Assembly (NCBI GenBank): GCA_030696465.1
Contig: JAUYSE010000038.1
Location: 1-7,124 of the forward strand
DNA length: 7,124 nt
Origin: Legionellaceae bacterium
GTDB lineage: Bacteria; Pseudomonadota; Gammaproteobacteria; Legionellales; Legionellaceae
Direction: 5' to 3'
Shown: positions 1 through 7,124 of the stretch, in pieces
Layout: every line of letters begins with the position of its first letter
How positions within the stretch are numbered: the stretch's first letter is position 1
Made by a program: the position numbers and the translations under genes
The notes under the pieces: model-generated
What the model was told of the DNA's origin: nothing
What the model saw: only the letters and a program-made list of their open reading frames with translations
The model's database searches: none

Positions 1-2
1 AA

Positions 3-2744
3 TGGTATTGGAAAACCACGCCCGACAAAATCAAAGAAGCGGTACGTTATGGGATTGTGCGCCCGTATTCTATGGTGGGGCAAGTCAATGCTGCCTTAGG
101 GAAATATCGTTTGCTGAGCTTAGATAGAGCGAGAAAAGGCCTCATGTCTAATCGTGAAAATGATAAAATCGCGATGCTGGACCGCTATCAAAATATTCTC
201 AATACGCTAGAGCCTCTCGAGTCTTTGGTAAATACCGATGCAGATAAAGAAACCATTCAAGCGGTGTTAAAAAACTACCAAAACGCCATTAAAGCATGCT
301 GGGGTAAAGTATTGCCCGTACCAGGCTATCTAGAAGGATTATTGGATGAGGTTCAAGAATATGCGGATGCCCTAGCGAAAGCGGATGATCTCCGACCTTT
401 TGTGCGATCCACGGGGGCGAATTCTTTGATGGCCCTGTTACGCACACAGTTGACCCAACATTTATATGCCTTGCAAGCAGATAATCAAAAAATGACCTAT
501 CAGAAAAAATATTTTTTTGCCTTAACGCGAGGGATGTTAAACGACTATATTGAAGATGCACGTTTAATTGTGGATGAATATCAAGCGGATCCACGTAGTC
601 CTTTGCTCGCCTCACACCATGCTATTTATGGCAAAGGTAAAGATGATGAAATGATGTACTACGACTTTTCGCATGAGCGTTTATCCATTGCAGAAGAGCG
701 TGATGCCTTATTGGCGATTAGTTTTATTGAAGGTTGTGATCGCGTTGATTTTAAAGAAAAGAAAATATATAACGCTAAAAATGAGCAAGAACCCTTGACC
801 GAAATTAAAGCAACTCGTTGGACCTTACATAAAAGTACCCTGGTGTGGTTAAAAAGCGTGGGATACTTTTTGTTGAATACTTTAAAAGGATTCTTAGTGT
901 ATACGCGTCCTTGGGAAGAAGAAGCCTGGGATAATAAAAACTTCCATTTGAAAGCAGTAGAATTGCGTAAACATGCGCGACCAGATGAACCTCTTTGGCG
1001 TAAACCTTGGGTGTTTTTTAAACAATGCTGTATTGCGGTGTGGGATTTAATGCAAGGTGTGTATTATTTTGGACAGGAAATAACCATTCATTTGCCTCCC
1101 TTGTTTCGTGCGGATCGTGACTCCAGCAAAAAAATAGGCGATTTGCAGGAGTTACTCAAACAGGCCACAAAAACCATTGACGATATTAAAGTAGAAGATA
1201 AGACAAAACTGGATCAGGTATTAAAAGATGGTGGACATGCCAATCTTAGTGATGAAAAAGCGTCGATGCTTCCCATCGCCTCTCCGGCGTATATATTATC
1301 ACCGGGAGAACAAAATGATATTTTGACGGCGATGATACGTGGTTTACAAGGTTTTTCTGATTTTTTTACCCATGAAATTTATGCAAAAGATCCTTTTGCC
1401 GGGGTGTTATTTAGCTTAGCTTATACCGCAGGAGCTTTGACCTTATTTTTACCAAATGCGGCAAGCTTTATGTTTGGTAAAGCCTATGTAGACTGGATGA
1501 CAAGCTTTTCGGGCGCGCTGGGGGCGGGACAACTTGGCGGAACCATCGCAGGCGGCTCCACCCAAGCACAAGCATTTGCGCTTACTTCCGACTTATTAAT
1601 GCATGGACCAAGCAGTCATACGGCTAAGGCCTTTCAAGGGGTATTAAAAGATCCCTTAACCATCGGCGCTTATTTTGGTGCCGCGTATGGTTTGGGTTTT
1701 GCTTTGGCCAATATTCCAGGCTTGGAAGATCATATTAAAGGGGAGTTGGGTTCGGTTCCAGAAACGGGTTTTCCTTTGGTGGGGGGGAAAGGGGCAATTT
1801 TATTATATGAAATGCTGCATACGCCTGGGGTAGAGGCTACCACAGCAATGAAATTTAGTACTGCCGATGATTTGGTTAAAAAGAGTATGAGTACGGAAGA
1901 TCTTATTAAAAAGAGTGTTGATCCAAAATTTGTGGAAGGGATAATTCAAAGCTTAAATGGGGATGCGAAACGTGCGCTTGAGCAATATCGCTTGGTGAGT
2001 TGGTTGGCGACGCATCGTCCTTATTTAGAATATTTAGATGATGATACACACTTTGCGCTGTTACGGCAGATTAATGCCGTATTTCCGGAGAGAGCGGCTG
2101 CAGAAGCCATTAAGAAATACTTGATAGTTGAAAAACCACGTTCTATCGCGTTTCAGATATTAGCTATTCCTTTGAGTTATATTCCGGCGATTTTCCGTTG
2201 TTTATTAGCGCCTTTTTTGGGGGTATATGCTTTGGTTAAAAAGTATCCATACCCAGGAAATCCTATACGTCAAGCGTACGGTGATTTATATCAAAAAACG
2301 CGTAAAGATTTGACCCGACTTTTGGTCTTTTCTGCCCATTTGGCTTATTTGATTTATAGTGGTTTTGCGGCACTCTTGAAGTCGGTGGTGTATACCGTGG
2401 GAATGGTAGTGAGTCGTATGGCGGCATTGATAGGAATTGATTTTAGTTCGGTGTTTCATAGAGCGGTGGCGAAGTTTCACACGGGGATGCAAAAACTGGG
2501 AGAACGTTTGTATCCGAGCCGTGCGATAAAACATATGTGGTCTAAAGATCCGATCGCACAAACGATGAGTATCGAAAAAGATACATTTGCACATTTACAG
2601 AAGACATTAAAATCAGAGGCGCCAGCAGCGCCAGTGCCTCTTGCCCCAAGTGCAGATGTGTTTAGTGCTCCACCTACGACACCAGATGCGAGCACACAAA
2701 CTGCCGCACCGGAGGTGGGTAACAGCACAGGGAATGGGAAGTGA
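3..2744 (+). CDS. Large multi-pass membrane protein of unknown function, 5'-truncated by the window edge
   Basis: I do not recognise this protein. The frame is open from base 3 with no stop, so the true start lies upstream. The GTG at 57 is only the first possible start codon, has no convincing ribosome binding site, and 18 sensible codons precede it. Numbering from that GTG, residues 1-250 look helical, charged and soluble. Residues 255-329 carry seven tryptophans and amphipathic hydrophobic stretches. Residues about 356-400 are charged and possibly coiled coil. Hydrophobic segments follow at about 445-470, 535-553, 698-727 and 754-794. The centre (486-547) is Gly/Ala-rich with two GxxxGxxxG zippers. 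Residues 604-623 are a ten-residue tandem repeat. The last 40 residues are rich in Ala, Pro, Ser and Thr with only two glutamates. It ends at TGA 2742-2744, convergent with the aminotransferase gene. Membrane location is inferred from hydrophobicity alone. A secreted or host-directed role is possible but unsupported. I am sure it is a gene, and unsure of its job. Confidence 0.85.
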   Translation, partial: WYWKTTPDKIKEAVRYGIVRPYSMVGQVNAALGKYRLLSLDRARKGLMSNRENDKIAMLDRYQNILNTLEPLESLVNTDADKETIQAVLKNYQNAIKACWGKVLPVPGYLEGLLDEVQEYADALAKADDLRPFVRSTGANSLMALLRTQLTQHLYALQADNQKMTYQKKYFFALTRGMLNDYIEDARLIVDEYQADPRSPLLASHHAIYGKGKDDEMMYYDFSHERLSIAEERDALLAISFIEGCDRVDFKEKKIYNAKNEQEPLTEIKATRWTLHKSTLVWLKSVGYFLLNTLKGFLVYTRPWEEEAWDNKNFHLKAVELRKHARPDEPLWRKPWVFFKQCCIAVWDLMQGVYYFGQEITIHLPPLFRADRDSSKKIGDLQELLKQATKTIDDIKVEDKTKLDQVLKDGGHANLSDEKASMLPIASPAYILSPGEQNDILTAMIRGLQGFSDFFTHEIYAKDPFAGVLFSLAYTAGALTLFLPNAASFMFGKAYVDWMTSFSGALGAGQLGGTIAGGSTQAQAFALTSDLLMHGPSSHTAKAFQGVLKDPLTIGAYFGAAYGLGFALANIPGLEDHIKGELGSVPETGFPLVGGKGAILLYEMLHTPGVEATTAMKFSTADDLVKKSMSTEDLIKKSVDPKFVEGIIQSLNGDAKRALEQYRLVSWLATHRPYLEYLDDDTHFALLRQINAVFPERAAAEAIKKYLIVEKPRSIAFQILAIPLSYIPAIFRCLLAPFLGVYALVKKYPYPGNPIRQAYGDLYQKTRKDLTRLLVFSAHLAYLIYSGFAALLKSVVYTVGMVVSRMAALIGIDFSSVFHRAVAKFHTGMQKLGERLYPSRAIKHMWSKDPIAQTMSIEKDTFAHLQKTLKSEAPAAPVPLAPSADVFSAPPTTPDASTQTAAPEVGNSTGNGK
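1866..1925 (+). repeat. Two-copy 30-base tandem duplication inside the large membrane protein gene
   Basis: Bases 1866-1895 and 1896-1925 are adjacent in-frame units encoding DDLVKKSMST and EDLIKKSVDP. By hand alignment, 20 of 30 bases match, and the core AAA-AAG-AGT (Lys-Lys-Ser) is identical. The unit lies in a hydrophilic stretch between the Gly-rich hydrophobic centre and the next helical region. It looks like an old, diverged duplication of a short amphipathic helix, though convergence on a simple KKS motif cannot be excluded. Confidence 0.55.
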
Positions 2745-2828
2745 AGTTAGAACTCCAGCGAGGCTACCAACCCGCATAATATCCGAGCCGCGACCGTGAG
2801 GAGGCGGAGTAGTTAGATCGTACTCATT
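2745..2828. other. G+C-rich gap between convergent genes
   Basis: This 84-base spacer separates the stop codons of the + strand membrane protein gene and the - strand aminotransferase gene. By count, 45 of 84 bases are G or C, visibly richer than the flanking coding sequence. It contains short complementary pairs: GAGTA 2807-2811 with TACTC 2821-2825, followed by ATTTT; CCGC 2788-2791 with GCGG 2804-2807; and ACTCC 2752-2756 with GGAGT 2806-2810. A terminator for one or both genes is expected here, but none of these stems is long enough to call. The unusual composition could also reflect a dispersed intergenic repeat, which one copy cannot show. Confidence 0.4.
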
Positions 2829-4082
2829 TTAGGCCAATAGATGCTTCTGAATCATCCGCTCTAAATTATCTAAACCTAAGGTTAACTTCTCGAGTTCAGG
2901 TCCAAAACTGATACGCACGTAAGACTCAAATCGGGCGCGGCTCCGGCGTTTTTCGGGGTTTACATCAAAGAATATTCCTGGGACCACAATCACTTTTTCT
3001 TTCAAAGCGGCTTCAAAAAAAGAAATGCCATTGTTCAAGGGGGGCGGAAGATTTTTAAGGTTAGCCCAGATATAAAAGGTACCTTGTGGCTCGGCTTCTA
3101 CACAAATGCCCATGTGACGCAGGCGATCTAATGTATAGGCGCGTTTTTTTCGAAAGCAGGCTTGTAAGGCTTGAGTGTCTTGTAGCACATAAGCAGGCTC
3201 AAGCAATTCTAAGGTTTTTAATTGAATCGCATGATTGGCGCCACCATCTAAAAATGACCCGGCACTGGTAATGGTATTGATAATGGTTTTGGGGGCAATA
3301 GTCCAGCTAATACGCCATCCAGGATAACGCCAGTTCTTGGTAAGGCCATCTACAATAATAATGGGGTCGCGATTGACGTCCTCTATGTAAGCTGCTGCTG
3401 ATACTGGTGCTGTGAATGCGTGATTATCAGAGTAAATATAATGCGAATAAAACTCATCGATAATCAGAGAACAAGCAAATTTTCCCGCGAGCTGTGTCCA
3501 TTCACGCAAAGTTTCCCCTTGGATGACTTGTCCGGTGGGGTTACAAGGATTGCTAATTAATAGGGCTTTTAAGCCTAATCCGAGAATATGCTGCTCTAGG
3601 GATTCAATCGGCATGTGGTATTGCAAAATAGGATCTAGTAACAAGGGAATAGGAATAAACGCTTTAAATATGCTTAATAGCTCTTCGTAGGCGGTATAGT
3701 CAGGGATAAAATGTCCCATATTAATATTGCCTAAAGAAGCGGCGATACGGGCTAGTGCAATACGTCCTCCACCAGAAATACTGACATTTTCATGCGTATA
3801 TTGAGTGGTTTTATTTTGTCGATAGAGGGTATTGTAAAGTTCGGCAATTTTTTTTCGAAGTATAATATCGCCGCTGACCGAGCTGTATTCATGCGCAGAC
3901 TCGGGGATATCAATGTGAGCAATACGCGGGGGAGCATCTAGTATAGCCGCAGTTTCTGGTGCACCCTGACCTAGATTCACCCAGCTGGGATCCTCTGAAG
4001 TATAGCCATGCAGACTGGCTTGTTGTACCACATAAATTACCCCAGTTTGGGGAACAGAGCGAAAGCCAGGTGCGCTAAACAT
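2829..4082 (-). CDS. PLP-dependent aminotransferase, class I/II (fold type I)
   Basis: A complete 417-residue cytosolic enzyme expected to transfer an amino group between an amino acid and a 2-oxo acid using pyridoxal phosphate. The substrate cannot be read from the sequence. Family landmarks appear in order: SGGGRIAL (about 103-110) at the cofactor phosphate loop, IPDYTAYEEL (126-135), the NPCNPTG motif (178-184) with the conserved Asn181, IIDEFY (207-212) with Asp209 for the pyridine nitrogen and Tyr212, GLTKNWRYPGWR (246-257) with Lys249 as the Schiff-base lysine and Arg257 near the phosphate, and YVRISFG (388-394) with Arg390 as the likely carboxylate-binding arginine. Length is normal for the family and all key residues are present, so it should be active. 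The ATG at 4082-4080 begins three bases after the stop of the RND gene, so the two are probably co-transcribed and this gene has no promoter of its own in the gap. The sequence around the lysine (NWRYPGWR instead of the commoner SKTF-type surroundings) marks a distinct subgroup. Enzyme class is secure; exact reaction is unknown. Confidence 0.92.
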   Translation of the reverse strand: MFSAPGFRSVPQTGVIYVVQQASLHGYTSEDPSWVNLGQGAPETAAILDAPPRIAHIDIPESAHEYSSVSGDIILRKKIAELYNTLYRQNKTTQYTHENVSISGGGRIALARIAASLGNINMGHFIPDYTAYEELLSIFKAFIPIPLLLDPILQYHMPIESLEQHILGLGLKALLISNPCNPTGQVIQGETLREWTQLAGKFACSLIIDEFYSHYIYSDNHAFTAPVSAAAYIEDVNRDPIIIVDGLTKNWRYPGWRISWTIAPKTIINTITSAGSFLDGGANHAIQLKTLELLEPAYVLQDTQALQACFRKKRAYTLDRLRHMGICVEAEPQGTFYIWANLKNLPPPLNNGISFFEAALKEKVIVVPGIFFDVNPEKRRSRARFESYVRISFGPELEKLTLGLDNLERMIQKHLLA

Positions 4083-4085
4083 ATT

Positions 4086-7000
4086 TTATACGCCTTTGTT
4101 ATGGTCTGTAGCTAAATACGTATAAATAGCAGGGACCACAAATAATGTAAAGAGGGTTCCAACCGTTAAACCACAGGCAATGACCAATCCGATATCAAAA
4201 CGACTGACCGCTCCAGCGCCATGCGCTAATAACAGTGGGCTAACACCGCATACCATGGCCGCGGTAGTCATTAAAATAGGGCGTAAGCGTGTGGCAGCAG
4301 CCTCTTCAATGGCGGCTCGCTTGTTGAGTTTTTGGTTGATTTGTAGATGATTAGCAAAATCAACAATGAGAATCCCGTGTTTACTGATGAGACCAATCAG
4401 CGTAATGAGTCCGACTTGCGTATAAATATTAATGCTCGCGAACCCTAAATTTAAAGGAATCAGGGCGCCTATCATAGATAAAGGAACACTAATTAAAATA
4501 ATCAAAGGATCTTTAAAACTTTCATATTGAGCTGATAAGACTAAAAAGATAACGATGAGTGCTAAAAAGAAGGTAATCATTAGGCTATTGCCTTCTTGAA
4601 TAAATTGGCGTGATTGTCCGGCATAATCGTAGCCAAACCCAGAAGGCAGTAGTTCTTTACTTTTTTGCGCTAAAAAGGAGAGTCCTTCCCCGATGGTTTT
4701 TCCGGGGATCATGACTGCTTGAAGGGTAGTGGCGTTAAATTGCTGGAAATGGCTAATGGCATTGGGTTTGACACTTTCTGTGAGCGTCGCCACCGTAGAT
4801 AAAGGGACCATTTGTCCAGATTGGCTTTTTACATAGATATGATTTAATGCCTCAGAGGTTAAGCGACTGCTACGTTGTAATTGAGGGATCACTTTATAAC
4901 TACGGCCTTGTAGATTAAAATAATTCACATGGGCCCCAGAGAGTGCGCTATTGAGCGTACTACCAATATCTTGCATATTTAAGCCCAGATCGGCTGCTTT
5001 GGCGCGCTGGATTTCAAAGGACATGTCAGGTAAGTCAAATTTTAAAGTGTTGTTCAAATAAGCGAATAAACCACTTTTTTGTGCGGCATTGAGCATTTTT
5101 TCGGAAACTTCGAGTAAGGTTTGAAAATCATGGGTAGTGGTGATCACAAACTGAACGGGCGTCCCTGAACCACCCCCGGGTAATGCGGGGGGGATAAGTG
5201 CGAAAGATTGTAGTCCGGTGACTTTATTCAGCGCATCTTGCAAGGGGTCTTTAAGGGCAAATTGCGAGCGGCTGCGTTGATCCCAGGGCTTCAGTACCAT
5301 ACCTGAAATAGGCATGCTATCGTTAATCACAAAAAAATGCGCCTCTTCTGGAAAACTATTATAAATGGCGGCAAAGGTTTTCGTAAACGCTTCTCGATAT
5401 TGTAGCGTAGAGGTAGCGGGCGCATTAGAGACCACAAAGAAAAAGCCTTGGTCTTCTTCGGGTGCGGTTTCTTTAGGGGTGGTCAAATAAAGATAGGGTA
5501 ACATTAAGAAAATACTGGCAATGAGAACCCATACTAAAGCGCGGGTATTTAGCCATTGATGTAGATGATTTTTATAGCGTTGTTTTAAGGTCTCAAAATG
5601 TTTATCTAACCATGCTGCGAAGCTGGTGTGCGTTGGAATAATAGTGGTATGTGCTGGTAATAGTTTAGAACACATCATTGGGCTTAGCGTTAGCGCAATA
5701 ATTCCTGAAATTAAAACAGACGAAGCCAAGGTAAACGCGAATTCTTTAAATAAGGTCCCGGTTAAGCCCCCCATAAATCCGATAGGTGCATACACTGCCG
5801 CTAGGGTGATAGTCATGGCAATAATAGGAATGGCGATTTCTTTGGCGCCCGCTAAGGCGGCATCGAAGGGTGTTTTGCCGGATTCAATATGTCGATGGAT
5901 GTTTTCAACTACCACAATAGCATCATCGACCACCAGACCAATGGCCAATACAAACGCCAGTAGTGTGAGCAAATTGATGGAGTATCCTAAAAATAGCATA
6001 AAGGTGCAGACGCCGACTAAAGAAAGCGGAATAGTCACGACCGGAATAACAACGCTGCGTAAAGAGCCCAAAAAACAATAGATGACAAGAATCACAATAA
6101 CTGCGGCTTCTATAATAGTTTTAAGCACTTCTTTGATAGAAGAGCGAATATATTCAGTGGCATCATACACAACAGTGCCAATGAGGCTGGGGGGGAAGTC
6201 TTGAATAATGCTGGGAAGCAGTTCTCGTACTTCACGAATCACGGTTAAGGGATTAGCAGTAGGGGTGGCTGAAATAGCGAGAAAAACGGCCTTTTTTCCA
6301 TTAAATGATACGGAGGTATTGTAGTCTTCTTGACCTAAAAAGACTTGTGCGACGTTTTCTAAGCGGATAATCGCAAATTTATCGGTGCGGATAATTAATT
6401 TTTTGAAGTCTTCGGCATTACTGAGATCCGTTTTTGCGGTTAAATTAATGGCGACGTATTCCCCTTTACTGTTCCCGGCCGCGGTTAAAAAATTATTTTT
6501 AGAGAGAACCGCACTGATATCATTGGGGGTCACTTTTAAGGCGGCCATTTTACTGGGATCTAAAAAAATACGCATAGAATAGGTTGCTGCGCCTAAAATT
6601 TCAGCTTGCGCCACACCGGAAACGGTTTGCAGTTTGGGTTGCACGACCCGAGTGGCATAGTCGGTAATCTGCAGAGGATTCATTTTATGACTGTCTAAAC
6701 TAATATACATCAGAGGAGTAGAGGCATCGGAGCTTTTGAGAATTACCGGTTGTTGTGCTTCTGGAGGGAGTTTATTAATGGTTTGTTGTACTTTACTCAT
6801 AATATCGGTAAAAGCAACTTGAGGGTCAAAATTCAATTTTACATTGATACTAATTTTGCTGACCCCTTGGGTGCTGCTCGAGGTCATGTAGTCGATGCCT
6901 TCGGCGCTGGCGATGGCCGACTCTAATGGTGTTGTAATGAAACCGGAAATGAGTTTAGCATCAGCGCCTGGATAAGCAGTCATCACCGTAATGATGGTGT

Positions 7001-7121
7001 TATTCATTTTAGGAAATTGACGAATCGGCATTTGTAATAACGCATAAAGGCCAAACAAGAAGATTAGCAAACTACATACGGTTGCCAGAACGGGTCTTTT
7101 TATAAATACATCAGTGATCAT
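4086..7121 (-). CDS. RND-family efflux pump inner-membrane permease (HAE-1 type, AcrB/MexB-like)
   Basis: A complete 1011-residue proton-driven exporter, the inner-membrane part of a tripartite pump that normally works with a periplasmic adaptor and an outer-membrane channel. The N terminus has the family signature FIKRPVLATV (6-15) in the first membrane helix, then YPGADA (50-55) and TTPLE (63-67). Two large periplasmic domains lie at about 31-332 and 547-846, each followed by a membrane block, twelve helices in all. Proton-relay residues are intact: Asp399-Asp400 in GLVVDDAIVVVEN (helix 4), Lys914 in ISKHGILIVDFAN (helix 10), and Arg974 in SRFDIG at helix 11. LSPMMCSKLL (479-488) closes helix 6, and LPGGGSGTPVQFVI (648-661) is the usual Gly-rich loop of the second periplasmic half. 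It is somewhat shorter than AcrB (1049 residues), mainly lacking a long C-terminal tail. The KHGIL form of helix 10 differs from AcrB's KNAIL and from memory fits pumps such as MexW or MexI. ATG at 7121 is the natural start by alignment, with only three upstream bases visible, so its ribosome site and promoter are out of view. The adaptor gene is expected upstream. Substrates cannot be deduced. Confidence 0.97.
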   Translation of the reverse strand: MITDVFIKRPVLATVCSLLIFLFGLYALLQMPIRQFPKMNNTIITVMTAYPGADAKLISGFITTPLESAIASAEGIDYMTSSSTQGVSKISINVKLNFDPQVAFTDIMSKVQQTINKLPPEAQQPVILKSSDASTPLMYISLDSHKMNPLQITDYATRVVQPKLQTVSGVAQAEILGAATYSMRIFLDPSKMAALKVTPNDISAVLSKNNFLTAAGNSKGEYVAINLTAKTDLSNAEDFKKLIIRTDKFAIIRLENVAQVFLGQEDYNTSVSFNGKKAVFLAISATPTANPLTVIREVRELLPSIIQDFPPSLIGTVVYDATEYIRSSIKEVLKTIIEAAVIVILVIYCFLGSLRSVVIPVVTIPLSLVGVCTFMLFLGYSINLLTLLAFVLAIGLVVDDAIVVVENIHRHIESGKTPFDAALAGAKEIAIPIIAMTITLAAVYAPIGFMGGLTGTLFKEFAFTLASSVLISGIIALTLSPMMCSKLLPAHTTIIPTHTSFAAWLDKHFETLKQRYKNHLHQWLNTRALVWVLIASIFLMLPYLYLTTPKETAPEEDQGFFFVVSNAPATSTLQYREAFTKTFAAIYNSFPEEAHFFVINDSMPISGMVLKPWDQRSRSQFALKDPLQDALNKVTGLQSFALIPPALPGGGSGTPVQFVITTTHDFQTLLEVSEKMLNAAQKSGLFAYLNNTLKFDLPDMSFEIQRAKAADLGLNMQDIGSTLNSALSGAHVNYFNLQGRSYKVIPQLQRSSRLTSEALNHIYVKSQSGQMVPLSTVATLTESVKPNAISHFQQFNATTLQAVMIPGKTIGEGLSFLAQKSKELLPSGFGYDYAGQSRQFIQEGNSLMITFFLALIVIFLVLSAQYESFKDPLIILISVPLSMIGALIPLNLGFASINIYTQVGLITLIGLISKHGILIVDFANHLQINQKLNKRAAIEEAAATRLRPILMTTAAMVCGVSPLLLAHGAGAVSRFDIGLVIACGLTVGTLFTLFVVPAIYTYLATDHNKGV
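4093..4097 (-). promoter_or_regulatory. Probable ribosome binding site of the aminotransferase gene
   Basis: On the - strand AAAGG lies ten bases before the ATG at 4082. It overlaps the final Lys-Gly codons of the RND pump gene. It is a short, modest Shine-Dalgarno match at the long end of normal spacing, so translation may depend partly on ribosomes finishing the pump gene. This supports the ATG at 4082 as the start. Confidence 0.5.
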
Positions 7122-7124
7122 GTT

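Noticed and set aside
289..615. A 108-codon open frame on the - strand inside the large membrane protein gene
   Set aside because: It is fully contained in the longer + strand gene, with no ribosome site or recognisable motif; treated as a shadow.
2286..2728. Two overlapping - strand open frames opposite the 3' end of the large membrane protein gene
   Set aside because: Their composition reflects the complement of the Ala/Pro-rich tail and hydrophobic block, and they overlap one another as well as the better-supported gene.
2625..2741. Pro/Ala-rich C-terminal tail as a possible Dot/Icm type IV secretion signal
   Set aside because: The tail has only two glutamates and no glutamate-rich block, and the protein carries several hydrophobic helices. 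There is not enough to call it a secreted effector.
2807..2830. Possible rho-independent terminator: GAGTA / TACTC stem followed by ATTTT
   Set aside because: The stem has only five pairs, three of them A-T, a nine-base loop and a short T run, and it cannot be extended. It is too weak to call.
3086..3271. A 61-codon + strand open frame inside the aminotransferase gene
   Set aside because: Antisense to a well-conserved enzyme gene and without any motif.
3752..3937. A 61-codon - strand open frame in another frame of the aminotransferase gene
   Set aside because: It overlaps the conserved N-terminal part of the enzyme on the same strand and has no supporting features.
5173..5193. C5 and G7 runs forming a possible hairpin within the pump gene
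   Set aside because: They are explained by the proline and glycine codons of the conserved PPALPGGG loop; no regulatory role is needed.
5626..6081. A 151-codon open frame on the + strand opposite the RND pump gene
   Set aside because: It lies wholly antisense to the conserved helix 2-6 region of the pump. Its composition is what the complement of hydrophobic codons gives, and no independent start signal is seen.
6385..6582. A 65-codon + strand open frame opposite the RND pump gene
   Set aside because: Antisense to the first periplasmic domain of the pump, with no independent support.

Overview
The window holds three protein-coding genes in two opposing units. On the + strand, one very large gene enters from the left edge and stops at 2744. 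On the - strand, an RND efflux pump gene (start at 7121, three bases from the right edge) is followed by an aminotransferase gene that ends at 2829. The two units converge on an 84-base intergenic gap (2745-2828). No RNA gene, mobile element, CRISPR array or integrase was seen.

The organism is most likely a Gram-negative proteobacterium. The RND pump belongs to the HAE-1 type that works across an inner and outer membrane. Base composition is moderate to low in G+C, with many A/T runs. The style (moderate G+C, a large orphan membrane protein) would suit a gammaproteobacterium such as a member of the Legionellales. That placement is a guess from general character, not from a marker gene.

Left region (3-2744): an unrecognised protein of at least 913 residues. 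It has a helical soluble N-terminal part, a tryptophan-rich amphipathic stretch, a glycine-rich hydrophobic centre with two GxxxGxxxG glycine zippers, a C-terminal block of hydrophobic helices, and a Pro/Ala-rich tail. It is the least explained item here and the best candidate for something undescribed.

Right region (7121-2829, - strand): a complete 1011-residue RND permease with its proton-relay residues intact, then only three bases later a complete 417-residue PLP-dependent aminotransferase. The spacing implies one transcript. The pump's usual adaptor protein is not in the window and would be expected just upstream, beyond the right edge. Nothing in the sequence shows a functional link between pump and aminotransferase; co-transcription is the only connection visible. 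No new multi-gene system could be demonstrated.
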